Below are positions 34,011-43,800 of a stretch of 64,000 nt of DNA, in pieces; position 1 is the stretch's first letter, and each line of letters starts with the position of its first letter. A program made the position numbers and the translations under genes. The notes beneath the pieces were generated by a model. The model did not search any database, was not told where the DNA came from, and was given only the letters and a program-made list of their open reading frames with translations. Source of the DNA: UBA4722 sp044221135 (GTDB taxonomy: Bacteria; Pseudomonadota; Gammaproteobacteria; DSM-16500); contig JBGAPT010000005.1 in the NCBI GenBank assembly GCA_044221135.1, forward strand, positions 29,006 to 93,005, given 5' to 3'.

Positions 34011-34865
34011 ATGTCATCACACCTCTCAACTTGCCTTCCATTTGTCACCGGTTATGCATTGCAGAATTATTCTTGTGCAGAACAAGGCATATTGGATGCA
34101 TCAGAAAATGGTTATCAATATTGGTATATGGATGCAAGTTTGCCTTTCAATCTATCTAAAACATGGGACACGCTACGAATAAAAAACATTATTTATAATA
34201 TGGAATGTTATTCCGTAAAACCTATTTTGCATGGAAATTATAAAGTGCCTCTGGCTTCGGATGTAGAAGAATTAAGATTGGCTGCATTAGACTATACAAA
34301 AAAAGAAATTGATTTAGCGAGTGTTTTATCCGGCCCTTTAATTATTCATGGTGGAGTTATTGTCGAGCCTCGTCAAATGAATACTATTAAAAAAGAAGCG
34401 TTAAATAATTTCTTATGCTCGATAGAAGAATTGGCCAATTATGCAAGCAAAAAAAACGTTTCAATCTATTTAGAAAATTTATCTTATTATAAAAATTACC
34501 GCCCATTTTCTTATATCTTTACTCATGATGAAGAGTTTGACTATTTGCTTTCTCGAACCGACTTACCCTTTTTTCTCGATGTAGGCCATGCCAATATTGG
34601 TAATGAATCTCCTAAAGACATTTTTAGAAAATATGCAGGCCGTATTGTAGGTATGTCTTTAAGCAATAATAACGGACAACAAGATCAACATCTTTCTTTA
34701 ATGGACGGTAACATCGACTACAAAGAATTCGTTGCATGCATCGAAGCTTGTCAATGGAAAGGTATTATTGCTTTTGAAACACGAAACCAATCTCCAATCG
34801 GCAGTATCCATGAATTGACCCAAATTTATTATAAAACACAAGAAAAGGCTGTTGAAATCAAATGA
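34011..34865 (+). CDS. Xylose isomerase-like TIM-barrel protein
   Basis: A 284-residue protein of the AP-endonuclease-2/sugar isomerase fold. Metal-site pattern: VLSGPLIIHGGVIVEP, VSIYLENLSYY (Glu), LPFFLDVGHANIG (Asp and His), ... then IIAFETRNQS (Glu). It has no signal peptide. Family members isomerise or epimerise sugars, inosose or keto acids; the substrate is unknown. It is the first of four coupled genes (34011-37871) ending in an enolase-superfamily enzyme, so a small catabolic or biosynthetic pathway is likely. Stop overlaps the MFS start by ATGA. Confidence 0.8.
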   Translation: MSSHLSTCLPFVTGYALQNYSCAEQGILDASENGYQYWYMDASLPFNLSKTWDTLRIKNIIYNMECYSVKPILHGNYKVPLASDVEELRLAALDYTKKEIDLASVLSGPLIIHGGVIVEPRQMNTIKKEALNNFLCSIEELANYASKKNVSIYLENLSYYKNYRPFSYIFTHDEEFDYLLSRTDLPFFLDVGHANIGNESPKDIFRKYAGRIVGMSLSNNNGQQDQHLSLMDGNIDYKEFVACIEACQWKGIIAFETRNQSPIGSIHELTQIYYKTQEKAVEIK

Positions 34866-36088
34866 AAGAAAATCGTCTCCTCATACTTCTTATTGCCTGT
34901 TTTGCTGTGATGTGCACACAAGCAGGTTTAATTATGTATTCTCCCTCTATTCCTTTTTTACTAAAGGCATTTAATACAGACTATACCGGTGCTACCTATA
35001 CTATGACAGCTTACATATTAGGGTATGCGATTGCCATGTTTTGTCTAGGCGGTATATCAGACCAGTTAGGCCGCAAAAAAAGTTATCTCTTAGTAACGGG
35101 CCTTTTTAGTATCTGTTCTTTGCTGCTTATGATCACCTCTTCTATTCATGTATTTATTGTTTTGAGATTGCTACAAGGTATCGGCGGTGGCGGTTGCGCT
35201 GTGATTGCAAGAACCTCAGTGCGCGATGTTTTTGAAGGAAAAGCTTTGGTAAAAGGCATGTCTTATATTTCTATCGCCTTTTATTTTTCCATGGGCGCTT
35301 TTCAATATATTGGCGGGATCATTCAACACTACGCTAATTATAAGATTGATTTTCTAGTTATGTTCTTCTTTTCCATTAGCATATTATTATCCATCGTTTT
35401 CTATTTTCCCGAAACGCACTCTCAATCTAAAAACAGAGTCTCTGTTAGACAATTTGTTGGCGATTATTTAACGATCATACGCGAAAAATATTTAGTGGTC
35501 TTAGCGCTTGGTGGAGGCATTGGTTATTCAGTTCTACTCGCATTTAATATCATGGGTGCATTTTATCTGCAGAAATGCCTCAATATATCCCCTGTGGCGA
35601 TTGGTGAAATTGGAATTTGCCTTTCTCTATCTTATATTTTTGGTGCTATGCTAACTAATCATTTAGTCAAACAATTTGAAATCACGACGTTAATATACAT
35701 TGGAAAGACTACCCTGTTTATTGCAGGGATATTATCATTAGCCAATGCAATGCGAGATATTCAAACTGTTTTTTATATAGTTTCTCCGATTATGTTAGGC
35801 GTAGTGGGTCAAGCGATGGTATTTCCTTGTGCGATGACCAAAGCGATAGAACCCTACCGAAACACCGCAGGGGCTGCGAGTTCATTATTTGGTTTTACGC
35901 AACAGCTAAGCGGCTTTGTGGTTTCTGCCATTGTAGGATGGCTGCCTTATCAACAAATCATCTGGTTTGGTGGAATGATTTTTTTAATAGGGTTAATTAG
36001 CTTTTTATTTCTAACCCCGTATTTTTTAACCAAGGACGTCAAAAAACAAAATGAATATTCGCCAGCAGGTTATAGACCAGAACCTTGA
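34862..36088 (+). CDS. MFS transporter (Bcr/CflA-like)
   Basis: A 408-residue, 12-segment transporter. YSPSIPFLLKAFNTDY near the N-terminus is the Bcr/CflA-type start, and the loop 2-3 motif A appears as GGISDQLGRKKSYLL; motif C-like residues follow in LLQGIGGGGCAVIARTSVRD. Drug or metabolite efflux, or exchange of the pathway's product, is the likely job. It overlaps the TIM-barrel stop by four bases and the next gene's start by 38. Confidence 0.85.
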   Translation: MKENRLLILLIACFAVMCTQAGLIMYSPSIPFLLKAFNTDYTGATYTMTAYILGYAIAMFCLGGISDQLGRKKSYLLVTGLFSICSLLLMITSSIHVFIVLRLLQGIGGGGCAVIARTSVRDVFEGKALVKGMSYISIAFYFSMGAFQYIGGIIQHYANYKIDFLVMFFFSISILLSIVFYFPETHSQSKNRVSVRQFVGDYLTIIREKYLVVLALGGGIGYSVLLAFNIMGAFYLQKCLNISPVAIGEIGICLSLSYIFGAMLTNHLVKQFEITTLIYIGKTTLFIAGILSLANAMRDIQTVFYIVSPIMLGVVGQAMVFPCAMTKAIEPYRNTAGAASSLFGFTQQLSGFVVSAIVGWLPYQQIIWFGGMIFLIGLISFLFLTPYFLTKDVKKQNEYSPAGYRPEP

Positions 36089-36725
36089 ACGTGAAAACAA
36101 ATCGTATCGTTTTCTCGTTTTTTTCGTCATGCTTTGCATGATGATTATGCTCTGTAAATCCATATTCAGCTATCGCTTAGTCAATATGCATGGTCATATT
36201 ATCCAAGCAGGACAATTTATTGCGCCTTTATGGTTTACTTTGTCTGACATTATTACGGAAATATATGGTTACAAAATAGCAAGGCAAGTAATTATCGCAG
36301 GCTTTAGCTGCCAAGTTTTATTTACAATCATGACGCTACTCCTACTGCACTTGCCTCATCCTACAGCTACATATGATACACAGGCTTATGAAATTGTATT
36401 TGGCGATATGTGGCGAGTCACTTTTGCTGTACTGATTGCGTTTATTCTTTCAGGATTTATTAATATTAAACTCATCAGCCGATGGAAATTCTTAACCCAA
36501 GGCAAATATTTTTGGCTGCGCAGCATTGGCGCATCCGGTATATCTGAATTTTTCTACTCTATTTTCGCTACTTTTATCATCCAATATGGAAAACAAGACG
36601 CACATACCTTATTTTCCATGATCACTGCTTCTATCTTATTAAAATTACTCTATTCTGTTATACTCTCTTTCCCAGCGAATATAGTGGTTAATGTCGTTAA
36701 AGAAGCTGAAGGCATCAAATTTTGA
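36051..36725 (+). CDS. VUT/YhhQ-like transporter
   Basis: A 224-residue protein with six membrane segments. Matches to the VUT (YhhQ) family: FIAPLWFTLSDIITEIYGYKIAR in the second to third segments and WLRSIGASGISEFFYSIFAT near the fifth. YhhQ imports queuosine precursors; other VUT members may carry different substrates. Placement inside a sugar-acid-like operon suggests a different substrate here. The start lies within the end of the MFS gene. Confidence 0.8.
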   Translation: MNIRQQVIDQNLERENKSYRFLVFFVMLCMMIMLCKSIFSYRLVNMHGHIIQAGQFIAPLWFTLSDIITEIYGYKIARQVIIAGFSCQVLFTIMTLLLLHLPHPTATYDTQAYEIVFGDMWRVTFAVLIAFILSGFINIKLISRWKFLTQGKYFWLRSIGASGISEFFYSIFATFIIQYGKQDAHTLFSMITASILLKLLYSVILSFPANIVVNVVKEAEGIKF

Positions 36726-36737
36726 TGGAGAAATTGA

Positions 36738-37871
36738 ATGAAATTTATTATAAACGCTGAAATAATATCGGTTTCTTTTCCAGTGGGAAAATCTTTTTCA
36801 AACCACGTACGTCCTATTACGCATATTAATGGCCTTGTAACAAGATTATTTACAAAAGGCGAAATTGAAGGACAAGGATTCATTTATGGCCTCAGTAATA
36901 TTGTTCCACCCAACATTGTTCCTCATGTTAAAAACATTTTACAAAAACTATTTGAAGAAAGTGAGAATATAGAAAATGCTGCTCAACTCATGTCGCATTG
37001 GAACCGTTGCTGGCATGCCTATCGTTCCGTTAAATGTACTCCTGAAGAATTATACGCGATCGCTGTCGTTGATATTGCTATCTGGGATATATTTACCAAA
37101 GCAAATCAGGTTTCCTTACATCAATTCTTAGGCGGTCATTTACTCAAAATCCCTGCTTATGGTACCACCGGATGGCTTTCGTTCTCTATTCCAGAGCTAA
37201 TAGAAGAATGTGAATTTTACAAACAAAGAGGTATCCATGCATTCAAATTACGATTAGGACATGCTGACGATTACATACGAGTAAAAGCAATACGAGAAGC
37301 CATGGGAAAAGATTTTATGCTGATGGTGGATGCGAATCAACGTTATACGCCCGAACAAGCTGCTAAAATTGCCCAAGATTTATCGGAATTCAATATCACC
37401 TGGATAGAAGAACCCACCCGCAATCATATTCCTGAGATTGCCGAAATTAGGAAAAATAGCTGCCTTCCCATCGCACTCGGTGAAAACATCATTGAAACAG
37501 AAGATTTCGAAACCATTTGCCAAAGAAAATTAACCGATTATCTACAGCTTGATATACCTCGCTGTGCAGGGATTACTGGTTTTTGTGAAATCGCCAAAAT
37601 GGCTTTGAAATATCATATTCCATTATGTAGCCATCTATTATACGAACTATCCGTAAGCCTGATAGCCGCTTTTCCCCATGGTTATATGGTTGAGTACGAT
37701 AATTTACTGCCTACCGATATTTTTGTAGAAAGTCATACCGTTCGAGAGGGTTATCTTGTTCCACCGACCGCTCCAGGCAATGGCGCTACACTGACTGAAC
37801 GCGCTTTAACAAAATATCAAACGAATGTGTTATCTTTAGAACATGAGGAAAAACCACGATGTCGATTATAA
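36738..37871 (+). CDS. Enolase-superfamily (mandelate racemase/muconate cycloisomerase-like) enzyme
   Basis: A 377-residue protein. N-terminal capping domain (about 1-125), then the barrel with HAFKLRLG (K-x-R in place of K-x-K), metal ligands MVDANQRY (Asp), WIEEPTRN (Glu) and ALGENII (Glu), and CSHLLYE with a His typical of the mandelate racemase or dehydratase subgroup. Substrates are alpha-protons of carboxylates, such as sugar acids. GGAG lies 10 bases before the ATG. It ends the four-gene cluster and converges with the gene at 37891. Confidence 0.88.
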   Translation: MKFIINAEIISVSFPVGKSFSNHVRPITHINGLVTRLFTKGEIEGQGFIYGLSNIVPPNIVPHVKNILQKLFEESENIENAAQLMSHWNRCWHAYRSVKCTPEELYAIAVVDIAIWDIFTKANQVSLHQFLGGHLLKIPAYGTTGWLSFSIPELIEECEFYKQRGIHAFKLRLGHADDYIRVKAIREAMGKDFMLMVDANQRYTPEQAAKIAQDLSEFNITWIEEPTRNHIPEIAEIRKNSCLPIALGENIIETEDFETICQRKLTDYLQLDIPRCAGITGFCEIAKMALKYHIPLCSHLLYELSVSLIAAFPHGYMVEYDNLLPTDIFVESHTVREGYLVPPTAPGNGATLTERALTKYQTNVLSLEHEEKPRCRL

Positions 37872-37890
37872 ATTGCAAGAATGAAAAAAA

Positions 37891-38460
37891 CTATTTAACC
37901 AACCAAAGATAAGGACGACGTAATTTCTCATGCCTCTGAAAACGATCTCCTGCTCGAACATCATGCATTTTTAACCCTGCTAAAAAACCAATATAAAATG
38001 CCTGGACCGTATTAAATCCTTCTATCAACGCTTCTGACAATACGATATCACGGGGATCCATTATAAACTCTTCCTTGGTTTTATAACGCATAAAACATAA
38101 ATTATTTTTTCTATCCTGATAACACAAATAATAAACCCCACGAGGAGCACATAAAGGATGGTTGACATCCGGGTAATTTGGCATAGGCACTGATTTTTGC
38201 TCTTTGAATATCTTGGCATATTCCATGCCTATATAACACGCCTGAGTAGGATGCAATCGATAAATAATATTTTCATCGGCGATCATATCAGCTAAATTAA
38301 TGCAAAATACCATTCTTGTATTGACACAATGTAATGTGTATTTTTCCATGGATGGATCAACATCGATGATGCGATAGAAAATATATTTTGTTGAACGATT
38401 AGTAAATTTATCTAAACGTTCACGAATGATTATGGGTAAGAACTTTTTTAATAATTCCAT
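37891..38460 (-). CDS. Hypothetical protein
   Basis: A 189-residue soluble protein. Features: basic N-terminus (FLPIIIRERLDKFTNRSTKY), central CINLADMIADENIIYRLHP, LCAPRGVYYLCYQDRKN and C-terminal VQAFYIGFLAGLKMHD. I recognise no domain. Directly upstream lies a perfect 10-bp dyad (38483-38506) that could be an operator. The ribosome site is weak. Function unknown; it is convergent with the enolase-family gene. Confidence 0.6.
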   Translation of the reverse strand: MELLKKFLPIIIRERLDKFTNRSTKYIFYRIIDVDPSMEKYTLHCVNTRMVFCINLADMIADENIIYRLHPTQACYIGMEYAKIFKEQKSVPMPNYPDVNHPLCAPRGVYYLCYQDRKNNLCFMRYKTKEEFIMDPRDIVLSEALIEGFNTVQAFYIGFLAGLKMHDVRAGDRFQRHEKLRRPYLWLVK

Positions 38461-38482
38461 TTTTTGTTTATTTCATTACAAG

Positions 38483-38506
38483 TTTATGACTACCCTTAGT
38501 CATAAA
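38483..38506. promoter_or_regulatory. Perfect 10-bp dyad upstream of the 189-residue gene
   Basis: TTTATGACTA-CCCT-TAGTCATAAA, arms fully complementary, centred 34 bases upstream of the start at 38460. A similar dyad (ATGACTA-CTCT-TAGTCGT) lies at 46153-46170 in the gene-free interval near the integrase. The shared ATGACTA-N4-TAGTCRT pattern suggests one DNA-binding regulator. Confidence 0.5.
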
Positions 38507-38686
38507 GATATTAGCTTAACGAAAACAAGAAAGAAATTCAACAATCTACATTATTAAATACATCAAGCTTTGGAAGAAATAGTCTTGCATTTTAGTTATT
38601 ATATTAATAAGATACTTTAATAGATCTCCGCTAAATAAAAATAATTAAAGATAGCATCTATCAATAAAATTTTGGAGCCAACTCAA

Positions 38687-39930
38687 ATGCAAAGAAAAAT
38701 TCCAAAAATGTATTTTGATGCAAGACAGCTTGATGAAAAAGCAGATCGTAGTAACTTTTCTTCTGAAAAATGGAAAGCATATTACCTTCAAGAATCCAAA
38801 TCCGATTGCAATTTGAATCATAGATCAGATTCTGACAGTGCATTTAATGCATTATTTAAGTATATGCCTGGTACTTTATTAGGTAAACAAAGCGAGCAGA
38901 CATTAGATGCTCTTTTTTTTGATTCTCTTGCCATGAATCAGGAATTTGATATGCAGGGAATTTCTTGGAACTTTGTTACTACGCATCCTACGGATAGAGG
39001 AAAGCCCGAAAAATTAGGCAAAAATGAGCCATTCGCAGCATAATTGATGAAAATAAAGTTGTTCAAAATATTATTTATAATCACGAAGGCCTTAGCATAG
39101 TATCAGTAGATTTTGCGGAGCATGGCGAACATAAACCTGGTCATTGGCATCTTTTTGCAGAGCCAGGAACGAGAATAAGACAGAATGGAGAAACTCATGC
39201 TTATTCTTATCGGGCATGTCCGTGGATTTGGTTATCCATACCAGCATTTTCAGAAGATGGTGAAGAGCTACACTTTGGAAGGACACCAGGTAATGGTGAA
39301 TATGAAACCATGACGATTACGTTCGTAGGGACAGAAACCATAGTACCTCCTCCTAAACCCAAGCCCTGCATTAGACTTTCTAATATGATGCGAGGCCCAA
39401 CAGGCCCTACTGGCGGAGCAGTTGGTATAGTTTCTACTATGTGGCAAGGCATCACAGGAGCCACGGGCGCAACAGGTCACTACATAGCTGGCGCAGCTTC
39501 AAGCCTCTGGCAGGGGGTAACGGGTACTGCCAGTACAATTTTAGGAATTGCGAAACCTGCATCAGGTCCATCTGGCCACCCTGATGTTTTTGCAACAAGT
39601 ACTGCTGAAAATTATTCTTCTCCAAGTGTGAGTTCTAGCTCTTCTAGCTCTTCTAGTTCTTCTAGTTCTTCTAGTTCTTCTACTAGTTCTTGTCCATCAA
39701 GTCATTCCTCAGTTACAATTTCTTTGTCCAAAACCCAGAGAAAAAATAGAAATAGAAGAGAAAAACAAAGAACAACTCCCATAGAGCAAGCGTCTCCTTC
39801 TATTACAGGTCAACCTAGTACCACTGGTATGTATAATAGTGATAGTAGCAAAACATCAACGACACCTAATGTATTAAAGTCTCCATCTAGTCCTAGACCA
39901 CCAAGTAGTCCCCCACCTTCGCCTCGCTAA
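38687..39930 (+). pseudogene. Frameshifted effector candidate with collagen-like, poly-Ser and basic regions
   Basis: The first part (38687-39043) ends NEPFAA-stop. The same protein appears to continue one frame away from about 39028 (IRSIIDENKVVQNIIYNHEG, then GHWHLFAEPGTRIR), through 39310 to the stop at 39928-39930. A minus-one shift is needed between 39028 and 39040; no slippery heptamer is visible, so a mutation or assembly error is likeliest. Restored length is about 414 residues: an N-terminal domain, GPTGPTGGA / GATGATG collagen-like stretches, a run of about 20 Ser, a basic KTQRKNRNRREKQR block and a Pro/Ser tail. The start follows GGAG. Confidence 0.65.
39628..39690 (+). repeat. TCTAGT hexamer repeat encoding poly-serine
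   Basis: Tandem TCTAGY/TCTTCTAG-type units encode about twenty consecutive Ser codons. Because the unit is six bases, length changes would vary the serine tract without changing frame. This is a slippage-prone tract within the frameshifted gene. Confidence 0.8.
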
Positions 39931-39989
39931 AGGATAGTCTTTGTCATTAACTTTGTATTTTGAATTATTAGAATAGCCTCAGCGTTGTC

Positions 39990-40763
39990 TTATTGGTCAA
40001 TATCTCGTGAAATAGCATTACCAACTGCTAGCGTATATTGACAATATTCACATGAGTCTTTATAAGCAGGTAATTCGTTTGAGCATAAACATTCATATGC
40101 TTTATAAATGACAGGCTCAATCCATTCCGTATTACCTGTATATGGGATTAAAGAAATATCAAATAGTAATTGTTCATCAAAACGATCACAATTAGTACGG
40201 CCGTTACAATAAACAAAATAAGCTATATCAGAAACATGAAATCCATTTTTACGAAAAAGCCATTGATAAATTTCTGCTTGTCGTTTGTATCCTATCTGCC
40301 AATCAGCATCAATAGAAACTTGTTCAGCTTTTGATGTAGCCTTGTAATCAACAATAATTAGCTCTTGAGTTTTAACGTTAAACCATAAATCATCAATACT
40401 GCCTGTTAATATGATGTTAGTTTGGGGAATATGAAACTGAATCCCACGTCGCAGAGAATCACGCCATTCTTCCAATTTAGAATGTAAATATGGTATTGCG
40501 TTAATACCATTTTTAATAATTAACGGATGAGGCTCCTGCTTCTGACGATAATAATCAAACTCTTTTTTTAATAAAGCATCTACTGCATTATTCAAAGTAA
40601 ATGGATATCCTGGCGGTTGACTAACTCCTAAGCGACGATCAAAATAAAAACAACGCGGGCACTTTATAAAAAGATCTAATTTACTACGACTGATTTTATG
40701 AGGATTGGATGCTGCGGGATCAAAAAGATTACGAATACGCTGAGAGCGATAATTACTTGCCAT
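39990..40763 (-). CDS. PD-(D/E)XK nuclease, Cas4/RecB-like with Fe-S cysteines
   Basis: A 257-residue protein. ISRSKLDLFIKCPRCFYFDRRL at the N-terminus and CEYCQYTLA at the C-terminus supply the cysteines of a Cas4/AddB-like iron-sulfur site. The nuclease motif is LTGSIDDLW (Asp), then ELIIVDYKATSK (D-x-K) and the QxxxY-like GYKRQAEIYQWL. It lies 57 bases downstream of the type ISP enzyme gene on the same strand, so it may belong to that defence unit. No CRISPR array is nearby. AAAGGA precedes the ATG. Confidence 0.8.
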   Translation of the reverse strand: MASNYRSQRIRNLFDPAASNPHKISRSKLDLFIKCPRCFYFDRRLGVSQPPGYPFTLNNAVDALLKKEFDYYRQKQEPHPLIIKNGINAIPYLHSKLEEWRDSLRRGIQFHIPQTNIILTGSIDDLWFNVKTQELIIVDYKATSKAEQVSIDADWQIGYKRQAEIYQWLFRKNGFHVSDIAYFVYCNGRTNCDRFDEQLLFDISLIPYTGNTEWIEPVIYKAYECLCSNELPAYKDSCEYCQYTLAVGNAISRDIDQ

Positions 40764-40820
40764 TATTAAATCCTTTTAAATAAATAAGCTAAGATTTAAC
40801 TTAATTTTTATAATATTTTC

Positions 40821-43800
40821 TTAAAATTTTCTTATTGTTTCCTGGAGAGGTGGTAAATTCTTTACGATTCGTACGCTCTCAACACTCACCCGTACGATTC
40901 GTTTTAGAAGATCAATAATATATCGTGGATTATCAGACCATTCGTTTGGATCATTTGTAATACCGCTTGCTTTGTCTGTCATAAATTGATAACGATCCAT
41001 AATCCATTCAATCGCAGATTTGCCATTCACAACGTAGTCATAGGCTTCAAGAGGAATGTCACGTAACACGATATGTTCGTTATAAATAATAACTGACTTA
41101 TCTGGTTTTCCATCTTTCTTGTTAAAAACCATTTTTGATACCCGGTAATCAATTTTTTTCTCTTTTTGACGTCTTTTTTCTTCTTTTAACGAGTAAGGTT
41201 CAATGATTTCATAATTTAAATGTAATTTACCCAACTTACGTCCTGAATCACAAAATTCATGGAAATTTTTTGCAAAAGGAATTCTTGGTAACATTTTCTT
41301 GAGGTTAGCAGCAAAACGCTGTTTATATTCTGGTGAATGTAGTATCCCATAGATATACCAGAAAATGTCTTCTTTACTAATGTTCTTATCAATATAATGC
41401 TCACGGAATATATTTAATGCCCAATCTGTAATAGTATTATGACGGATATAACCGTCAAAATTGGATATTTTAGAAGAAATAATATTTTTTTTATTAATTT
41501 TATTATCAATTTTTTCATACCAATAAAGTGAGAAACATTGGCTATTATTTTGCATTTGAAAATCTGAAATAATATTAGTAACTAGGCATGAAAATTTTTT
41601 TATTATTCCAACACCTGTTATTGAGATAACAACATTATTGTGATTTAACGTAGGAAATAATTTTGGCATCTGAGAGACAACTTCATTAAAACAATTACTA
41701 AAATACAGCCATTCTTTAGTAAATGGCCTATACATGCTTTTTGTTATTGATCTTTTTTCAAACTTATATTTTTTACCAATTTTAGCAGCTGTTTTCAATG
41801 CTCGAGTCCAGCTAATATGTTTTGGATTAATATCAATAGTACTTTCAATGTTAAGATTTTGATTTTTTTGTTCTTCACAGCATAATTTTTTATAACGTAA
41901 GCTGTTAGTATTAAAAATATTTATCATTTTATTAATATTTAATGTTAATTTTCTTCGATTCATATTGTAAGTCCATGCATCACGACCTGTTACAACGCCT
42001 GAAGAATATACGTCAAAAATTTTATTTTCTTTTTTTAGATAACTTTTCTCTCCAAGCGGAATAAAATTATCAAATATAGGATCACGTTGATTAACCCAAT
42101 CACCTTCTATATTGGGTGTTAGTGTTTGCCAATTAATATTTCCTATATCTCTGAAACCAGCAATAATTTCAAACTTCTCTTTTTTAGTTAGATAATCACC
42201 AATATCATAATAATGCAATTTGCAAGGGCCATTACGAGTTGGATCTTTTATCATAATGGTAATAGCCACCGGTGTACGAGACCCTTCACCAAAAATACCT
42301 CCACCTTCTTTTCGGCGTTCTTCTCCTTGTGTGCGAGCATTACCACGAAGATTAAACACGTAGAGCGTGCTATATTCTTGAGTTAAACATTTACGTAATC
42401 CATCCATATTGTTAGCATCAAGAAATGATCCGTTAGTAACAAAAGCTACAATACCTTTATCAAAAATGCGATTGGATGCCCAACGAATAGCACGAATATA
42501 AGAATCATAAAGATTTTTTACTAAATTTGCAGTTGATTTTTCAGCATACGTTTTTTGAATAAAATTATCTAAAGTAGGATAGTTAATATTTTTATTATCA
42601 TCATTTGCACTATTTTGCTTTGAGAAATACGGTGGGTTTCCAAAAATAACACGTATTGGTTGAGATCGCTGTCTTTCAGCACGTTCATTATTTTCAGGTA
42701 AAACCACTTTATCTGTATGATCATTCTCCTCAGTCATTTGAAAAGTGTCGGCAAGCACCATTCCTCTAAAGGCATTGTACATTCCTGTTTGCTCATGAAA
42801 AGCTGTTTCTATATTGACTGTAGCTATATAATAAGCTAGTAAAACTATTTCATTGGCATGTAATTCATTTTTAAATTTGTAAACAAGATTATCACTACTG
42901 ATAAGACTAGACTGAATAAGTCTCACGAGAAAAGTACCTGTACCACAAAAGGGATCAAGAATCTGTACACCTTTGTCACCGATATTACATTTAAAATGTT
43001 TTTTTAATGCAAACTGAACGCTATTAATAATAAAATCTACGATGGGAACAGGGGTATAAACTATACCCAATCGTTCCGCCATATGCGGAAATGCGTTTTG
43101 GAAGAAAGTGTCATATAAATTACGGATAATATCTTGTTTTGTTTTATCACACTTTGCATAGCTAATTCGTTCTCGAATATTCAGATAGAATTTTTCAAGT
43201 TCACCTGTTTCAGAAGCTACTGCTGCTGCATCAAATTTTTTAACAATAGCTTGTAAGGCTTTAGCCACAGGGTTATTTTCTGAAAAATTATTGCCTGCGA
43301 ATAATGCTTCAAATATAGGTAAAGTTAAAATATGCTGAGCAAGCATCTCAATAGCTTCTTTATCAGTAACTGCAGGATTAATTGTATCCTGCAAACCCTT
43401 TAAAAAGGCTGCGAACTCTTTTTTTAATATTGAATTATAAGTTATTAGATCTTTAATCCGAACAATCAAGTGTTCAGCTACATTTGAAATATCCTTTGCC
43501 CATTCACTCCAATACTCACGATCACCAAATTTCTTAGGTATTGCAGCGTAAACAGCCTGACTGATTGCATCGATGGGTAGCATGGGGAAATCAAGCAACA
43601 ATTGTTCTTGCCTGCTATATTCTGTATGTTTTCTATGACTAAAACTTATTACTTTAATTTTGTTACGAAATTCTGCTTCATCTACTAATGATTCATCGTG
43701 TGCACGTAGTGCTTTTAGGACTTTCCATATGCCTTTGAATTGAGGATCATTTTCAATATAAGTGTTATAATCTTTAATTTCTTCAGATGGTATGCAAACA

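Noticed and set aside
39028..39043. Programmed ribosomal frameshift in the collagen-like gene
   Set aside because: No slippery heptamer or downstream pseudoknot is visible in the overlap; mutation or sequencing error is simpler.
39092..39480. Minus-strand frames opposite the collagen-like gene
   Set aside because: They are antisense shadows of the repetitive Gly/Thr/Pro codons.
39628..39690. CRISPR or minisatellite array
   Set aside because: The repeats are contiguous hexamers inside a coding frame with no spacers; they encode serine.
39990..40763. Cas4 of a CRISPR adaptation module
   Set aside because: No repeats, Cas1 or Cas2 in the window; it is adjacent to a restriction enzyme.
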